From Sulfopaludibacter sp035606355 (GTDB lineage: Bacteria; Acidobacteriota; Terriglobia; Bryobacterales; Bryobacteraceae), in NCBI GenBank assembly GCA_035606355.1, contig DATNFO010000018.1, positions 1 to 64,000 of the forward strand: a stretch of DNA of 64,000 bases, written 5' to 3'. A program made the position numbers and the translations under genes. Numbering within the stretch: position 1 is the first letter of the stretch; each line of letters opens with the position of its first letter. Below the pieces are notes generated by a model, which had not been told where the DNA came from, searched no databases, and worked only from the letters and a program-made list of their open reading frames with translations. Of the stretch, positions 26,260-34,452 are shown one piece after another.

Positions 26260-26832
26260 ATGTTCAAGGGTCGCGCAACCGTTCTCGCCGCATTGCTGCT
26301 CGCGCTGGCCGGCACTCTCGCCGCGCAAACCGTGCCGCGAAAGGCGGACGAATTCGTCATCACGACGCCCGGAGGCAAGCAGCTTCTGCTTTCGAGCTAT
26401 CGCGGGAAAGTGGTGGTGCTGGCGTCCATCCTGACCACGTGCCCGCATTGCCAGCATACGGTTCAGTTGTTGACGCCGCTGCAGAATGAGCTCGGGCCGA
26501 AGGGGCTCCAGGTGCTTGCCTGCGCTGTGCAGGAGGCTGCCGACCTCGCCGTGCCGCTGTTTGTCAAAACGTACAATCCGCCTTTCCCCGTCGGTTGGAA
26601 CATGGATGGCTCCGCGGTGCTGAACCTCTATCAGTACGGCCGCAACAACATCCCGCACATGCCGATGCTGATGTTTATCGACCGGCAGGGAATTATCCGC
26701 GAACAGCACGAAGGCGCCGACGAGAAGTACTTCGGCGACCCGCAGCAGGCGCAGAACCTACGCAATTCCATCGAGGCGCTGTTGAAGCCGCCGGCCAGGA
26801 CCGCTCCGAAGACCGCGAAGAAGACCCACTAG
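26260..26832 (+). CDS. TlpA/peroxiredoxin-like thioredoxin-fold protein
   Basis: A 190-aa exported protein. A signal peptide (about 1-22, LAGTLAAQ) is followed by an AhpC/TSA-type thioredoxin fold with a CPHC active site (TTCPHCQ) and a cis-Pro strand (HMPMLMFIDRQG). The C-terminal tail is basic and proline/lysine-rich. It probably acts in extracytoplasmic thiol redox. It lies 4 nt after the metallopeptidase-like gene and overlaps the convergent AlaX gene by 4 nt. Confidence 0.82.
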   Translation: MFKGRATVLAALLLALAGTLAAQTVPRKADEFVITTPGGKQLLLSSYRGKVVVLASILTTCPHCQHTVQLLTPLQNELGPKGLQVLACAVQEAADLAVPLFVKTYNPPFPVGWNMDGSAVLNLYQYGRNNIPHMPMLMFIDRQGIIREQHEGADEKYFGDPQQAQNLRNSIEALLKPPARTAPKTAKKTH

Positions 26833-27992
26833 CCGCCTATCTGTTTCAGCACGGCATCGAGCGCCGACGCATCGGCGACACTGCCCTGCGCCATGCGCGC
26901 GTTTCCACCGCCGCGTCCGCCCGCCTGCGTGACCGCGGCTTTGACGAGCTTCCCCGCATCCACACCCGCATCCTCGCTGGCCGCCAGGAGCACGGATGGC
27001 GGATCGCTGAGCGCGGCGATGAACACGGCTTTCGATTGCGCGGTGAAGTTTTGCGCGATCGCCCGCAGATCCTCCAGGTTGCCGCGTTCGGCGCGTCGCA
27101 CCACGCGGCGCATGCCGTCGCCGCCCGGTGCGGTGGTCGCATAAAGCTCTTTGCCCTGGAACGCGGCGAGATCGAGTTCGAGCTTGCGCCGGGCCTTCTC
27201 GGCAGCCTTCGCCGTCTCGATCTGGCCCGCCAGCATCGCGGGAACTTCGTCCAGCGAGACGGAGAACATCTGTGCAGCTTTGCTCAGCGCTTCGTAATCG
27301 GCATGCGCGCGGCGAACGGCGCGGCCCCCGCAAAGAAACTCGACGCGCGCAGCCGCGCGGACCTTTTCGACCTTCCGCAGCAGGATCGGTCCAATCTCGC
27401 CGGTGGCGCGGACGTGCGTGCCGCCGCAGGCGCTGCGGTCCATGTGCTCGATGGTGACGATGCGTAGCGTGCCCTCGCGGCCGGACGGTTTGCGGAGCCC
27501 CTCAGCCTCGGCGGCCTGTTGGAAGCCGACGGCAACGGCGCGATTTTCGAAGACCACCTCGTTGGCGCGGCGCTCCACCTCGGCGATCATTTTGGCATCG
27601 ACTGCCGGCCCTTCCAGATCGATGGTGGACGAATCGGCGCCCATGTGGAAGCTGACCGTTTTCAGGCCGAAGAGCTCTTCGAAAACGGCGGAGAGCAAAT
27701 GCTGCCCGGTGTGCTGCTGCATGTGATCGAAGCGGCGCAGCCAGTCGATGGAGCAATCGACGGCAGGCCCGGCGGTCAAAGGCGCAGCGAGTTTGTGCGC
27801 GATGCGCTCGCCCTCATCGATGACGTCGAGGACGGGGACACCGGCGATAGAGCCGAGGTCGAAGGGCTGGCCGCCCGACGTCGGGTAGAACGCGGTGCGA
27901 TCGAGGTAGGCGACGTCGGAGCCGGCGCCCTCGATGACGCGCGCCGTGAAGTCGCGGAGATAGGAATCAGTGTAGTAAAGCCGTTCGGTCAT
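26829..27992 (-). CDS. AlaX-type alanyl-tRNA editing protein with DHHA1 domain
   Basis: A 387-aa homologue of the alanyl-tRNA synthetase editing half. The N-terminal beta-barrel (YLDRTAFYPTSGGQPFD) leads to the zinc/editing domain with H94-x3-H98 (HTGQH) and C189-x3-H193 (CGGTH). A coiled linker and a C-terminal DHHA1-like domain (about 310-387) follow. Such proteins hydrolyse Ser- or Gly-tRNA(Ala) in trans. The real start is at 27992; the frame stays open upstream across the tRNA-Arg gene, giving a spurious long extension. Confidence 0.88.
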   Translation of the reverse strand: MTERLYYTDSYLRDFTARVIEGAGSDVAYLDRTAFYPTSGGQPFDLGSIAGVPVLDVIDEGERIAHKLAAPLTAGPAVDCSIDWLRRFDHMQQHTGQHLLSAVFEELFGLKTVSFHMGADSSTIDLEGPAVDAKMIAEVERRANEVVFENRAVAVGFQQAAEAEGLRKPSGREGTLRIVTIEHMDRSACGGTHVRATGEIGPILLRKVEKVRAAARVEFLCGGRAVRRAHADYEALSKAAQMFSVSLDEVPAMLAGQIETAKAAEKARRKLELDLAAFQGKELYATTAPGGDGMRRVVRRAERGNLEDLRAIAQNFTAQSKAVFIAALSDPPSVLLAASEDAGVDAGKLVKAAVTQAGGRGGGNARMAQGSVADASALDAVLKQIGG

Positions 27993-28072
27993 GACCAATT
28001 GATATTGTGACAGAGGTGTTGCGCCGAATGGGCGCAGTTGGGTACAGTAAAGGGGTTGATCCTGCCGTGTGC

Positions 28073-28149
28073 GCGCCCGTAGCTCAGTTGGATAGAGCGT
28101 CTGGCTACGAACCAGAAGGTCGGCAGTTCGAATCTGTCCGGGCGCACCA
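28073..28149 (+). tRNA. tRNA-Arg (ACG)
   Basis: A complete cloverleaf with acceptor GCGCCCG pairing CGGGCGC, a D arm with AGCTCAGTTGG, and anticodon loop CTACGAA with anticodon ACG (wobble A expected to be edited to inosine). The T arm is CAGTTCGAATCTG and CCA is encoded at 28147-28149. It lies 80 nt upstream of, and diverges from, the AlaX gene. Confidence 0.97.
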
Positions 28150-28372
28150 TTAAAATCAAGGCTGGGCTGGACACAAATCAGCAAAGCGCTGAGAACCACA
28201 AAACAACGCGTGGTTTGATTTCACCCAGCACCTCGCCCCGTTCACGAACACTTTACAATCCCCATACAAAGTGCAATTCCTGGCGACTTAGAATCGGAAC
28301 CAGAGCTTCTCCGCGCGGCGAAGGTCAGAGAATTCCAAACACTCGCGAGCTTCGCGAAAAGGAGAACTAGTC

Positions 28373-30271
28373 GTGCGTCTGTTATCGGATGTATCTCGCC
28401 ATCTGAAGGGCGAGTTTGTGTGCGTTGTGGCTGCAACTTTTGTGCTGCAAGTCTTGCCCGCCGGCGCTCAAGACTTTTGCGGTCCCGTAACCTTAATCAA
28501 TTTCAACGGAGTCAATGGGCAGTATCCTGCCGCCGGAGTGATTTTCGATGCGCAGGGGAATATGTACGGCACGACCGCGCAGGGCGGACCGTCCTTCAAT
28601 CCTCTGGGCAGCAGCGTGGTCAACGATGGACTCGGCACCGTCTGGAAGTACTCGCCCGCGGCGGGGCTGACGACGCTCTTCAGCTTCAGCGGTACGTCAA
28701 CGCCATCTAACAACGGTTACAGGCCACTTACACCTCTTGTGATAGACGCCCAGGGTAACCTGTATGGCACCACTTACTACGGTGGCGTCGATTTCACGCC
28801 CGACACTAACGGTCATCTGGGGTGGGGTACCGTATTCAAGCTTTCCGCGGCGGGGCAGTTCACGGAGGCGCATCAGTTCTCGGGACCCGACGGAGCGAAC
28901 CCGGTGGGAATGCTTATCGATGGGGCCGGCAATCTGTTCGGCACAACGTGGCAGGGCGGATCGAATTGGAACCCTTCCCTCGGCGATTTCGGTTTAGGGA
29001 CTGTCTTCGAACAAGCTTCCAATGGGACGTTCGCCAATCCCGTCCTGTTCTCATCGGCAAACGGCGGCGGCAATATTTCGGGAGGCTTAGTTACGGACGG
29101 ACAAGGCAACTTCTATGGCACAACATACCAGGGCGGCAGCCAGGGCCGTGGATTGCTTTTTAAATATTCGGCGGCGAGCGGCCTCACGACGCTGGTGGAG
29201 TTCAACGGTCTGAATGGCATGCTTCCTTCCTCGCCCCCGATTATCGACAGCCAAGGCAATCTGTACGGCACCACCGTGCAGGGCGGCGCCTTCTTTACGC
29301 CTTCCAACGCGTGTTGCGGAACCTTATGGAAGTACTCAACGGCCACCGGGCAACTTACGACGCTGGTGAGCTTTGATGGATCCCAGGTGCCGGCGGACGG
29401 GATGTTTCCATCAGGAGCCGTGACCATGGACAGTCACGGTAATCTCTTCGGTGGCACGGTAATGGGCGGCTCCTTCGGAGACGGCATCATCTATGAGTAT
29501 TCGGCAGCGGGTCAACTTAGCACGCTCGTGACCTTCAGCGGACCGAACGGCTGGAACCCTGAAGGAAACCTGACCGCTGACAGCGCGGGCAATCTCTATG
29601 GCGTGACGAACCAGGGCGGAACAGCGGGATACGGCACGGTTTTCAAGCTGACACTCAACAGCGCCGGCGGAGCATGCGGCGGTGTAGCGCTTGCCTCTCT
29701 GTCGTTCAACCCGGCGGCAGTGCCGGCCGGCTCGACGTCACAGGGAACGGTGACACTCTCCGGCCCGGCGCCTTCGGGTGGCGAGGTCGTTGGACTCGTT
29801 TCGGACAACTCTTTCGGTCTCGTGCCGCCGTCAATGACCGTGGCGGCGGGAGCAACCAGCGGCACCTTCACCTTCACGGCGAAGAGTGGCGTGCTCAGCA
29901 ATACGCCGGTGACGGTTACGGCTAACCTCGGGAATAGCAGCGTTCAGGGGACGGTGACGATCACGCCATCATCAGCCGTTTTCCTGGCATCGATTTCGCT
30001 GAATCCGGCTACCGTGAGTGCGGGGAGTAATTTCAATGGAACGGTTACTCTGAACGCGCCCGCGCCTTCCGGCGGCGCCGTGGTTACGCTTTCGAGCAGC
30101 AATACGGCCGTTGCTACGTTGCCGGCGAGTATTACGGTGCAGGCTGGAAAGACGAGTTCCACGTTTTCCGGGCGGACGCAGAAGTCGTCCTCAACGTCGA
30201 CTGCAGCGATCTCGGCTAGTTTTGGCGGGGCGACCAAAACCGCCACGTTGACAGTGACAGGGAAGAACTGA
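28373..30271 (+). CDS. Exported TIGR03803-type repeat protein
   Basis: A 632-aa exported protein with a GTG start; AAGGAG lies 8 nt upstream, just after a small hairpin (TCGCGA-GCT-TCGCGA, 28343-28357). The signal peptide (about 1-33, ending PAGAQ) is followed by seven repeats of about 60 residues, each with the pattern G-T-V-F/W-K-Y-S...L..F.G and D..GN.YGTT..GG. This is the TIGR03803 family, probably a beta-propeller-like structure. Two C-terminal domains (about 440-535 and 540-632) share PSGG.V..LSS and related strands. It is probably a surface or extracellular protein. The preceding 28150-28372 holds no gene. Confidence 0.85.
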   Translation: MRLLSDVSRHLKGEFVCVVAATFVLQVLPAGAQDFCGPVTLINFNGVNGQYPAAGVIFDAQGNMYGTTAQGGPSFNPLGSSVVNDGLGTVWKYSPAAGLTTLFSFSGTSTPSNNGYRPLTPLVIDAQGNLYGTTYYGGVDFTPDTNGHLGWGTVFKLSAAGQFTEAHQFSGPDGANPVGMLIDGAGNLFGTTWQGGSNWNPSLGDFGLGTVFEQASNGTFANPVLFSSANGGGNISGGLVTDGQGNFYGTTYQGGSQGRGLLFKYSAASGLTTLVEFNGLNGMLPSSPPIIDSQGNLYGTTVQGGAFFTPSNACCGTLWKYSTATGQLTTLVSFDGSQVPADGMFPSGAVTMDSHGNLFGGTVMGGSFGDGIIYEYSAAGQLSTLVTFSGPNGWNPEGNLTADSAGNLYGVTNQGGTAGYGTVFKLTLNSAGGACGGVALASLSFNPAAVPAGSTSQGTVTLSGPAPSGGEVVGLVSDNSFGLVPPSMTVAAGATSGTFTFTAKSGVLSNTPVTVTANLGNSSVQGTVTITPSSAVFLASISLNPATVSAGSNFNGTVTLNAPAPSGGAVVTLSSSNTAVATLPASITVQAGKTSSTFSGRTQKSSSTSTAAISASFGGATKTATLTVTGKN

Positions 30272-30300
30272 GGCGAGTTGTTCTACATGCGTGGGTCGGA

Positions 30301-30323
30301 GAGCCGTCCTGCGGGGACGGCTC
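30301..30323 (+). terminator. Terminator-like hairpin
   Basis: A perfect 9-bp stem, GAGCCGTCC and GGACGGCTC, with loop TGCGG, lies 30 nt after the stop of the repeat protein. No U-run follows, so it could be an attenuator or a Rho-independent-like hairpin of weak type. The rest of the gap contains a possible -10 (TATACT, 30427-30432) for the next gene. Confidence 0.55.
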
Positions 30324-30448
30324 GAAGACCTGCGCAAGTGAGAGGCTCAGCGGAGTAAAGCCGGATTGGAAGCGCTTCGATATCGACATGCGCTTTTCCG
30401 CACGCTGGCCGAGCCCGGGGCGGCAGTATACTACCTCACAGTTCATCT

Positions 30449-31594
30449 ATGGCCACTCCCATGTCCGCGATCCTGCTGCAGCTTACCCACAGCGCGCCGG
30501 CCTCTCCGGTAGATTTCGCGCGTGCCTGCGGCGATTTTCAATTCAACGGCGCCGCCTCCGGAAACGAAATGCGAGACTTTTGGCTGATGGCGCATAAGTG
30601 CATGCAGCGTTCAAGCAAGAGTCTCGAACGTATCGGCGCCGTGTGGAGTATGGGGAAGTTTCTGGAGATGCCCGCCAGCACCTTCTTCCCCCATCTGGAC
30701 GTCAAAATCGTGACCTACCAGATGATCATCCGCCTGATGAAACCAGAGCGTGTCAATCAGATGACCTTCGGCATTTGCGGACCCGCTCACTTTGTCGTTC
30801 TCTGGATCAAATCCAAACCCCGCAACTACGTTTCCATGGCCTACGAGCTGCTCACCGCCGGAAAAGCGACCACTGATTCCGGATCGCCGATTGTTCCCAA
30901 TAAGTTTGTTCGCGAGTTTAATCCCGCGGGCTCCATCCCGGAGGCCGATTGGCTCTTCGCCGCCAGTCTTCGTAACGCCGACGGCCCCATACCCGAAGGG
31001 ACTGATCGTGGCTCATACAGCGGAACGCAAAACCCCGAAATTTTTAACTACTGCCTCGAAGCCGGCTACACCGAGGTCGTATCCGTGATGTGTTATCAAC
31101 GCTTAGCCGACTCTTTCGCCAGCCTCTTCGCCCCTTCCTTTTACGCCAACTTTCACCCCATCGGCCTGCGCGAAGTTGTGGAAAGAATGTGCGGCGGCGG
31201 CAAATTCTCTGATCCCGCGGTGAACTTTACGGTTGCCTGCACTTTACGCAGCTTGGGCTTCCGCGTCCTCCTCCAGATCAACTCGGGACTCCTGACGTTT
31301 GAACCGGCTACCGACAAGCAGCGCGAGAGAGCGAAGAGCGGCAAATATGCGGACGTGGCGCCCGTTAAAGACAATGATGAGCAATGGAAGTCCATCGTCA
31401 GTGAAAAAACTGTCTTCGGTCCCATCGTCGGGCAGAATTTTAATCACTGGGTGTTGGCCAAAAACATCGCCGTCGAAGGCGAGAGCGTTCGGCTCGGCGT
31501 TTATACGTGGGGTACCCGCAAGGAGGTAGCTTACACTCTCTACATGAAAGACTTTGCCAACGCCTACGGCGGCTTCGTCGCGGCCCGCGGTTGA
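30449..31594 (+). CDS. Unrecognised protein with possible papain-like Cys/His pair
   Basis: A 381-aa soluble protein without signal peptide. I recognise no family. Two segments stand out. One is MTFGICGPAHFVVLWI with C110 before a small/hydrophobic helix, as in papain-like folds. The other is NFNHWVLAKN with H333 before a beta strand, the usual catalytic His context (C39/C58/NlpC-like order Cys then His). The expected third residue after the next strand (GVYTWG) is not an Asp or Asn, so activity is uncertain. A second Cys-rich middle region (YCLEAG, MCYQRLA, ERMCGGG) is unassigned. No ribosome-binding site; a possible -10 lies 17 nt before the ATG. Confidence 0.6.
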   Translation: MATPMSAILLQLTHSAPASPVDFARACGDFQFNGAASGNEMRDFWLMAHKCMQRSSKSLERIGAVWSMGKFLEMPASTFFPHLDVKIVTYQMIIRLMKPERVNQMTFGICGPAHFVVLWIKSKPRNYVSMAYELLTAGKATTDSGSPIVPNKFVREFNPAGSIPEADWLFAASLRNADGPIPEGTDRGSYSGTQNPEIFNYCLEAGYTEVVSVMCYQRLADSFASLFAPSFYANFHPIGLREVVERMCGGGKFSDPAVNFTVACTLRSLGFRVLLQINSGLLTFEPATDKQRERAKSGKYADVAPVKDNDEQWKSIVSEKTVFGPIVGQNFNHWVLAKNIAVEGESVRLGVYTWGTRKEVAYTLYMKDFANAYGGFVAARG

Positions 31595-31599
31595 CCCTT

Positions 31600-32739
31600 T
31601 CACACGCCCTTGTAGTTCAACACCGGCCGGAGGGTGCGCACGACCTTCACCAGTTCCTTCTGCGCTCTTAACACCGCGCGGATGTCTTTGTAAGCCGATG
31701 GAGCCTCATCACGAAGTCTCCCCGCGAGGCGGAAGTCGTACCAGATTCCGGCCATCTGCCGGCGGAGTTCACGTTCCGAAACTTTGTCGCGAGCGGCTGT
31801 CCGGCTTAACGCCCTGCCCGCGCCATGAGCACTCGAGCAAAGCGCCGCTTCTTCCCCCCGCCCTTCCACATGAAAGCTGGGGCTGCCCATTGATCCTGGC
31901 AGAACGCCATGTTTGCCAAGGTGAGCCGGCATTGCGCCCTTACGGTGCACCCAGAGATCCCGGCCGCCGCGAGTTTCGAGCGACACGTGGTTGTGATCCG
32001 TGGTGATCACTGTTTCCCAACAGATATGCGCACCTATGGACCGCGCCAGCACGCCGCCGAGCTCTTCTGCGATTGCCATGCGCGACGCCTCGGCATAACG
32101 GCGGGCGCACGAGGCATCGTGCAGGTACTCCGCGCCCGCATCGGATCTGGCGTCCAGCGCGCGAAGGCGACTACTCCCGGACTCCGCACGGCTGAGATGG
32201 TGGTCGCGGATCGCCTGGCCGACTGCCCTGGATCCGCTGTGGATCATGAGCCAGAGCCGGCCATCCTCATCCGCCTGAATCTCGATGAAATGATTTCCGC
32301 TGCCTAGCGTTGCGAATTCGAGAGCGCCATCATTGCGCCGGATCGACTCGAGGCTGGGGTGACTGAGCGTCATTTGTGCCACGTCGCCAGGTTGAGAGAT
32401 CGTGTCGCGCCGGTTGCGGCGGCGAGCCGGCACCGCCGCACTTAGTTCTCGCAAGACGTGTCCGGCCGCCTTGGGATTTTGCAGAGCTGCGGAATCCCCA
32501 TCGGTGGCCACCGCCAGCATGCCGCATCCTATATCGCCGCCGACGGCTTGAGGATAGATGAGAGATGACGTGGCGATAGCAATCCCGATGCACACGTCGG
32601 CCGACAGGTGTACGTCCGGCATTACCGCCAACCGTTGGACGTTGGGGGCGCGCCGGAGGCGCTCAATCGCCTCCGACACGTCTGCATCCATTGGGCCCGC
32701 GAGCCAAGTCCGCATCGGTGCGATGCGTTCGTCACTCAT
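31600..32739 (-). CDS. rtcB: RtcB-family RNA ligase
   Basis: A 379-aa RtcB ligase, which joins 2',3'-cyclic phosphate or 3'-phosphate ends to 5'-OH RNA ends using GTP and Mn2+. All key motifs are present: MPDVHLSADVCIG (D42, H44), VGGDIGCGM (D69, C72), LGSGNHFIE (H150), IHSGSRAVG (H167), HNHVSLE (H249/H251), and the guanylylation site SSAHGAGRA with nucleophile H305. GGAGG precedes the ATG at 32739. It overlaps the RbfA-like gene by 8 nt, so the two are coupled. This compact form (about 380 aa) differs from the about 480-aa archaeal type. No RtcA, RtcR or PrfH gene is in the window. Confidence 0.92.
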   Translation of the reverse strand: MSDERIAPMRTWLAGPMDADVSEAIERLRRAPNVQRLAVMPDVHLSADVCIGIAIATSSLIYPQAVGGDIGCGMLAVATDGDSAALQNPKAAGHVLRELSAAVPARRRNRRDTISQPGDVAQMTLSHPSLESIRRNDGALEFATLGSGNHFIEIQADEDGRLWLMIHSGSRAVGQAIRDHHLSRAESGSSRLRALDARSDAGAEYLHDASCARRYAEASRMAIAEELGGVLARSIGAHICWETVITTDHNHVSLETRGGRDLWVHRKGAMPAHLGKHGVLPGSMGSPSFHVEGRGEEAALCSSAHGAGRALSRTAARDKVSERELRRQMAGIWYDFRLAGRLRDEAPSAYKDIRAVLRAQKELVKVVRTLRPVLNYKGV

Positions 32740-33208
32740 GGCTGCCTCCATCCGGAGACACGGGAATGAAGGACAACTCAGGCGCACGCTTCCGGGTAAT
32801 TGCCGCGGCCACTTCAGTACGCAGCCGCGGAGATTCGCGGCGCAAAGCACCGATCACGTTCGCTACCGGGCGGTCTGCCGGAATAACGACATGCACCAGC
32901 ATGCGCCCGCAGTCTGGCGCCGGCGAAACTTCATCGACGAAGATACCGCCGATGTCATCCGAGGCGTCGCGGTCGGCGAACGCGAGATTTAATGCCCGCT
33001 CAACCTGCCGGCAAAGTTGTTGTGTTTTTCGTTGTGCCTGCCGGTCAGAAGACCGGCTGCCCGAATCCGCTTCGTACAGAGCTTCAACGAACTCTGCATC
33101 CACGAACTCTGTTTCTTTAGTTCGATGTTTATGTTCTTTCAGAACAGACTCCCTATTGCACACACGTAGGCTTGCCCTGCAACGCAGAGGAATGCGTTGC
33201 GGCGTCAA
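32732..33208 (-). CDS. RbfA-like protein coupled to rtcB
   Basis: The 158-codon frame ends in an RbfA-like domain: QVERALNLAFADRD, then GIFVDEVSPAPDCGRMLVHV and the terminal block LRTEVAAAITRKRAPELSF that is characteristic of RbfA. RbfA is a KH-type protein that binds 16S rRNA near the decoding centre during 30S maturation. The start is uncertain: the only ATG (33208) lies inside a structured element, while GGGAG (about 33150) precedes a CTG near 33140, so the protein may be about 135 aa or shorter. Codons before about 33100 look less typical. The short overlap with rtcB suggests a joint function in RNA or ribosome repair. Confidence 0.7.
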   Translation of the reverse strand: MTPQRIPLRCRASLRVCNRESVLKEHKHRTKETEFVDAEFVEALYEADSGSRSSDRQAQRKTQQLCRQVERALNLAFADRDASDDIGGIFVDEVSPAPDCGRMLVHVVIPADRPVANVIGALRRESPRLRTEVAAAITRKRAPELSFIPVSPDGGSHE

Positions 33209-33299
33209 CTCACTGGTTGAAAGGATGGGCGCCAGCCTGACTGGCCGACTTTATGCGGCGTGAGACAGGCTCGGCGGCATCGCGTGGTGTGCAATAGGG
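33151..33299 (-). other. Structured 149-nt element closed by a 13-bp inverted repeat
   Basis: CCCTATTGCACAC (33151-33163) and its exact complement GTGTGCAATAGGG (33287-33299) close an element that contains three perfect hairpins. They are GCAACGCA with a 6-nt loop (33179-33200), TCAAC with a 6-nt loop (about 33204-33219) and GCCAG with a 5-nt loop (33231-33245). A weaker GCCG/CGGC pair (about 33244-33259) follows. It could be a structured leader or small RNA of the rbfA-like/rtcB unit, or a MITE-like insertion with terminal inverted repeats. No T-loop or known RNA family is recognised. Confidence 0.6.
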
Positions 33300-33417
33300 G
33301 ACATAGTCGCCTCCGCTGAGTGGATACTGAGCCTCAAGAGCTCAGATACCCTCCAGTATTATCGCCGTTGCGCAGCCGCGGGTGCAAGTCCGAACGCAGA
33401 TCCATGCCGCGGCCGGG

Positions 33418-33965
33418 CTACTTCTGCGGGTCGCTGCTGGGCGGCACGATGCCGTTGATTCGCATATACGTCACCAGATTGCCGTAGTGCTCCCACAAGT
33501 GCGAGGTGTTGTTATAGAGGCCGGCGAGCTTAGTCACGCGCGTCCCTAAAAAATTCACCATCTCCGCCGAACCGGCGTCGGTCAGCTTGGCGTATGCGGC
33601 GTCGCAATAGGCAAAGCCCTCTTTCAGCCGGCGAGAATCTGGGCTTTGGTGTGCAGCAATTCGTGGAAGCCTTTGTCGCTATTTTTTTCACCCATGGCTG
33701 TGCTGCACTGATAAAACTGCGCATTGGCGAGGTGCGCCAGCATCAACCCGTAACTCATCACCTCGGGCGCCGGCTTGAAGGGATACTTGTCCTCGGGCAT
33801 CTTATCCGCCGACTTCAGAATAAGGTCTTTGACGTTACCGTAGAACTTTCTTGCACTCTCGACCTGCGGATTCGCGGTTGGGGTTTGCCCGGCGGCGGAC
33901 GCCGCCAGGATCGCGATCAAAGCCAGCAAGCGTATAGACTCCTCCCGTTCGTCGGCGAACATCAT
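33418..33965 (-). pseudogene. Frameshifted DinB-family protein
   Basis: The minus strand encodes a DinB-like four-helix protein in two frames. The first part (33965 to about 33625) has a signal peptide (LLALIAILAASAAG) and the DinB landmarks YPFKPAPEV and GLMLAHLANAQFY. It then meets a TGA just after KAQILAG. The second part, shifted by one base, begins LKEGFAYCDAAYAKL and continues in a DinB-typical way (HLWEHYGNLVTYMR), ending IVPPSSDPQK at 33418. A single-base deletion near 33625 explains it. It may be a true pseudogene, a sequencing error, or rarely a programmed shift. Confidence 0.8.
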
Positions 33966-34012
33966 ATCACCGCAGGAAGTTCAGGCGGAAGGTGAAGTGG
34001 GGATATCCGAAT

Positions 34013-34249
34013 TCAATCCGGCTCGTCCAGAGCAATTGACGCAGAGCGGCGGGGGAGCAACGGCGTCCTGGGCACTCGGACGCCGATGAATGGGTCGAGC
34101 GGGTATCCGGGTCGTCGAAAGCGACTGAGCAGCTTAAGACCAAGATTAATGGGCATCCTCAGCATCGCCGTGCTCCCGTGCAGGAGGAACCAGAAAAGGC
34201 GGCGGCAACGAATGAGCCGGAGTTGCAGGTCCGGTGTGCTTCGCTCCAT
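34013..34249 (-). CDS. Small basic hypothetical protein
   Basis: A 78-aa protein starting MERSTPDLQLRL; it is arginine-rich with a hydrophobic middle. The C-terminal half (YPLDPFIGVRVPRTPLL, then RRSASIALDEPD) has a patterned proline/charge layout that resembles small conserved proteins of Acidobacteria, from memory and not verified. An upstream ATG at 34282 is also possible. Support is weak. The bases from 34283 to 34396 show no gene. Confidence 0.4.
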   Translation of the reverse strand: MERSTPDLQLRLIRCRRLFWFLLHGSTAMLRMPINLGLKLLSRFRRPGYPLDPFIGVRVPRTPLLPRRSASIALDEPD

Positions 34250-34396
34250 TCCTCGATCATAACTCTTCGAGCCGTTGACCATTTCAGCGGGTCGTCTGCC
34301 CGCCCAATATCCTGAAGTCGAGCGCGTGACCGGTAGGCCGACTGGCAGTCAACAAGGCCAATCTCCTGGCCCGTCGCCGACAGCCATAATCTTTCC

Positions 34397-34425
34397 TGTT
34401 AGCGCTTACAAGAATCTAGTAAAAT
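34397..34425 (+). promoter_or_regulatory. LacI-type operator and promoter of the GH127 gene
   Basis: TGTTAGCGCTTACA (34397-34410) is a near-perfect 14-nt palindrome with the central GCGC typical of LacI-family sugar regulators. It overlaps the expected -35 position of a promoter whose -10 is TAAAAT (34420-34425). The predicted transcription start (about 34432) lies 21 nt before the TTG start codon. No LacI-family gene is in the window, so the regulator would be encoded elsewhere. Confidence 0.6.
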
Positions 34426-34452
34426 GGTAGTATTCACCCAAGAGGTAACTGC

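Noticed and set aside
27993..28199. Upstream extension of the AlaX gene across tRNA-Arg
   Set aside because: The extra 69 codons are an antisense read through the tRNA gene and its flanks; the ATG at 27992 gives the expected N-terminus.
33375..33410. Riboswitch or group II intron fragment (GGTGCAAGTCC near 33380)
   Set aside because: Only a 7-bp GCCGCGG pair and a short T-loop-like string are present; no conserved core of a known class can be drawn.
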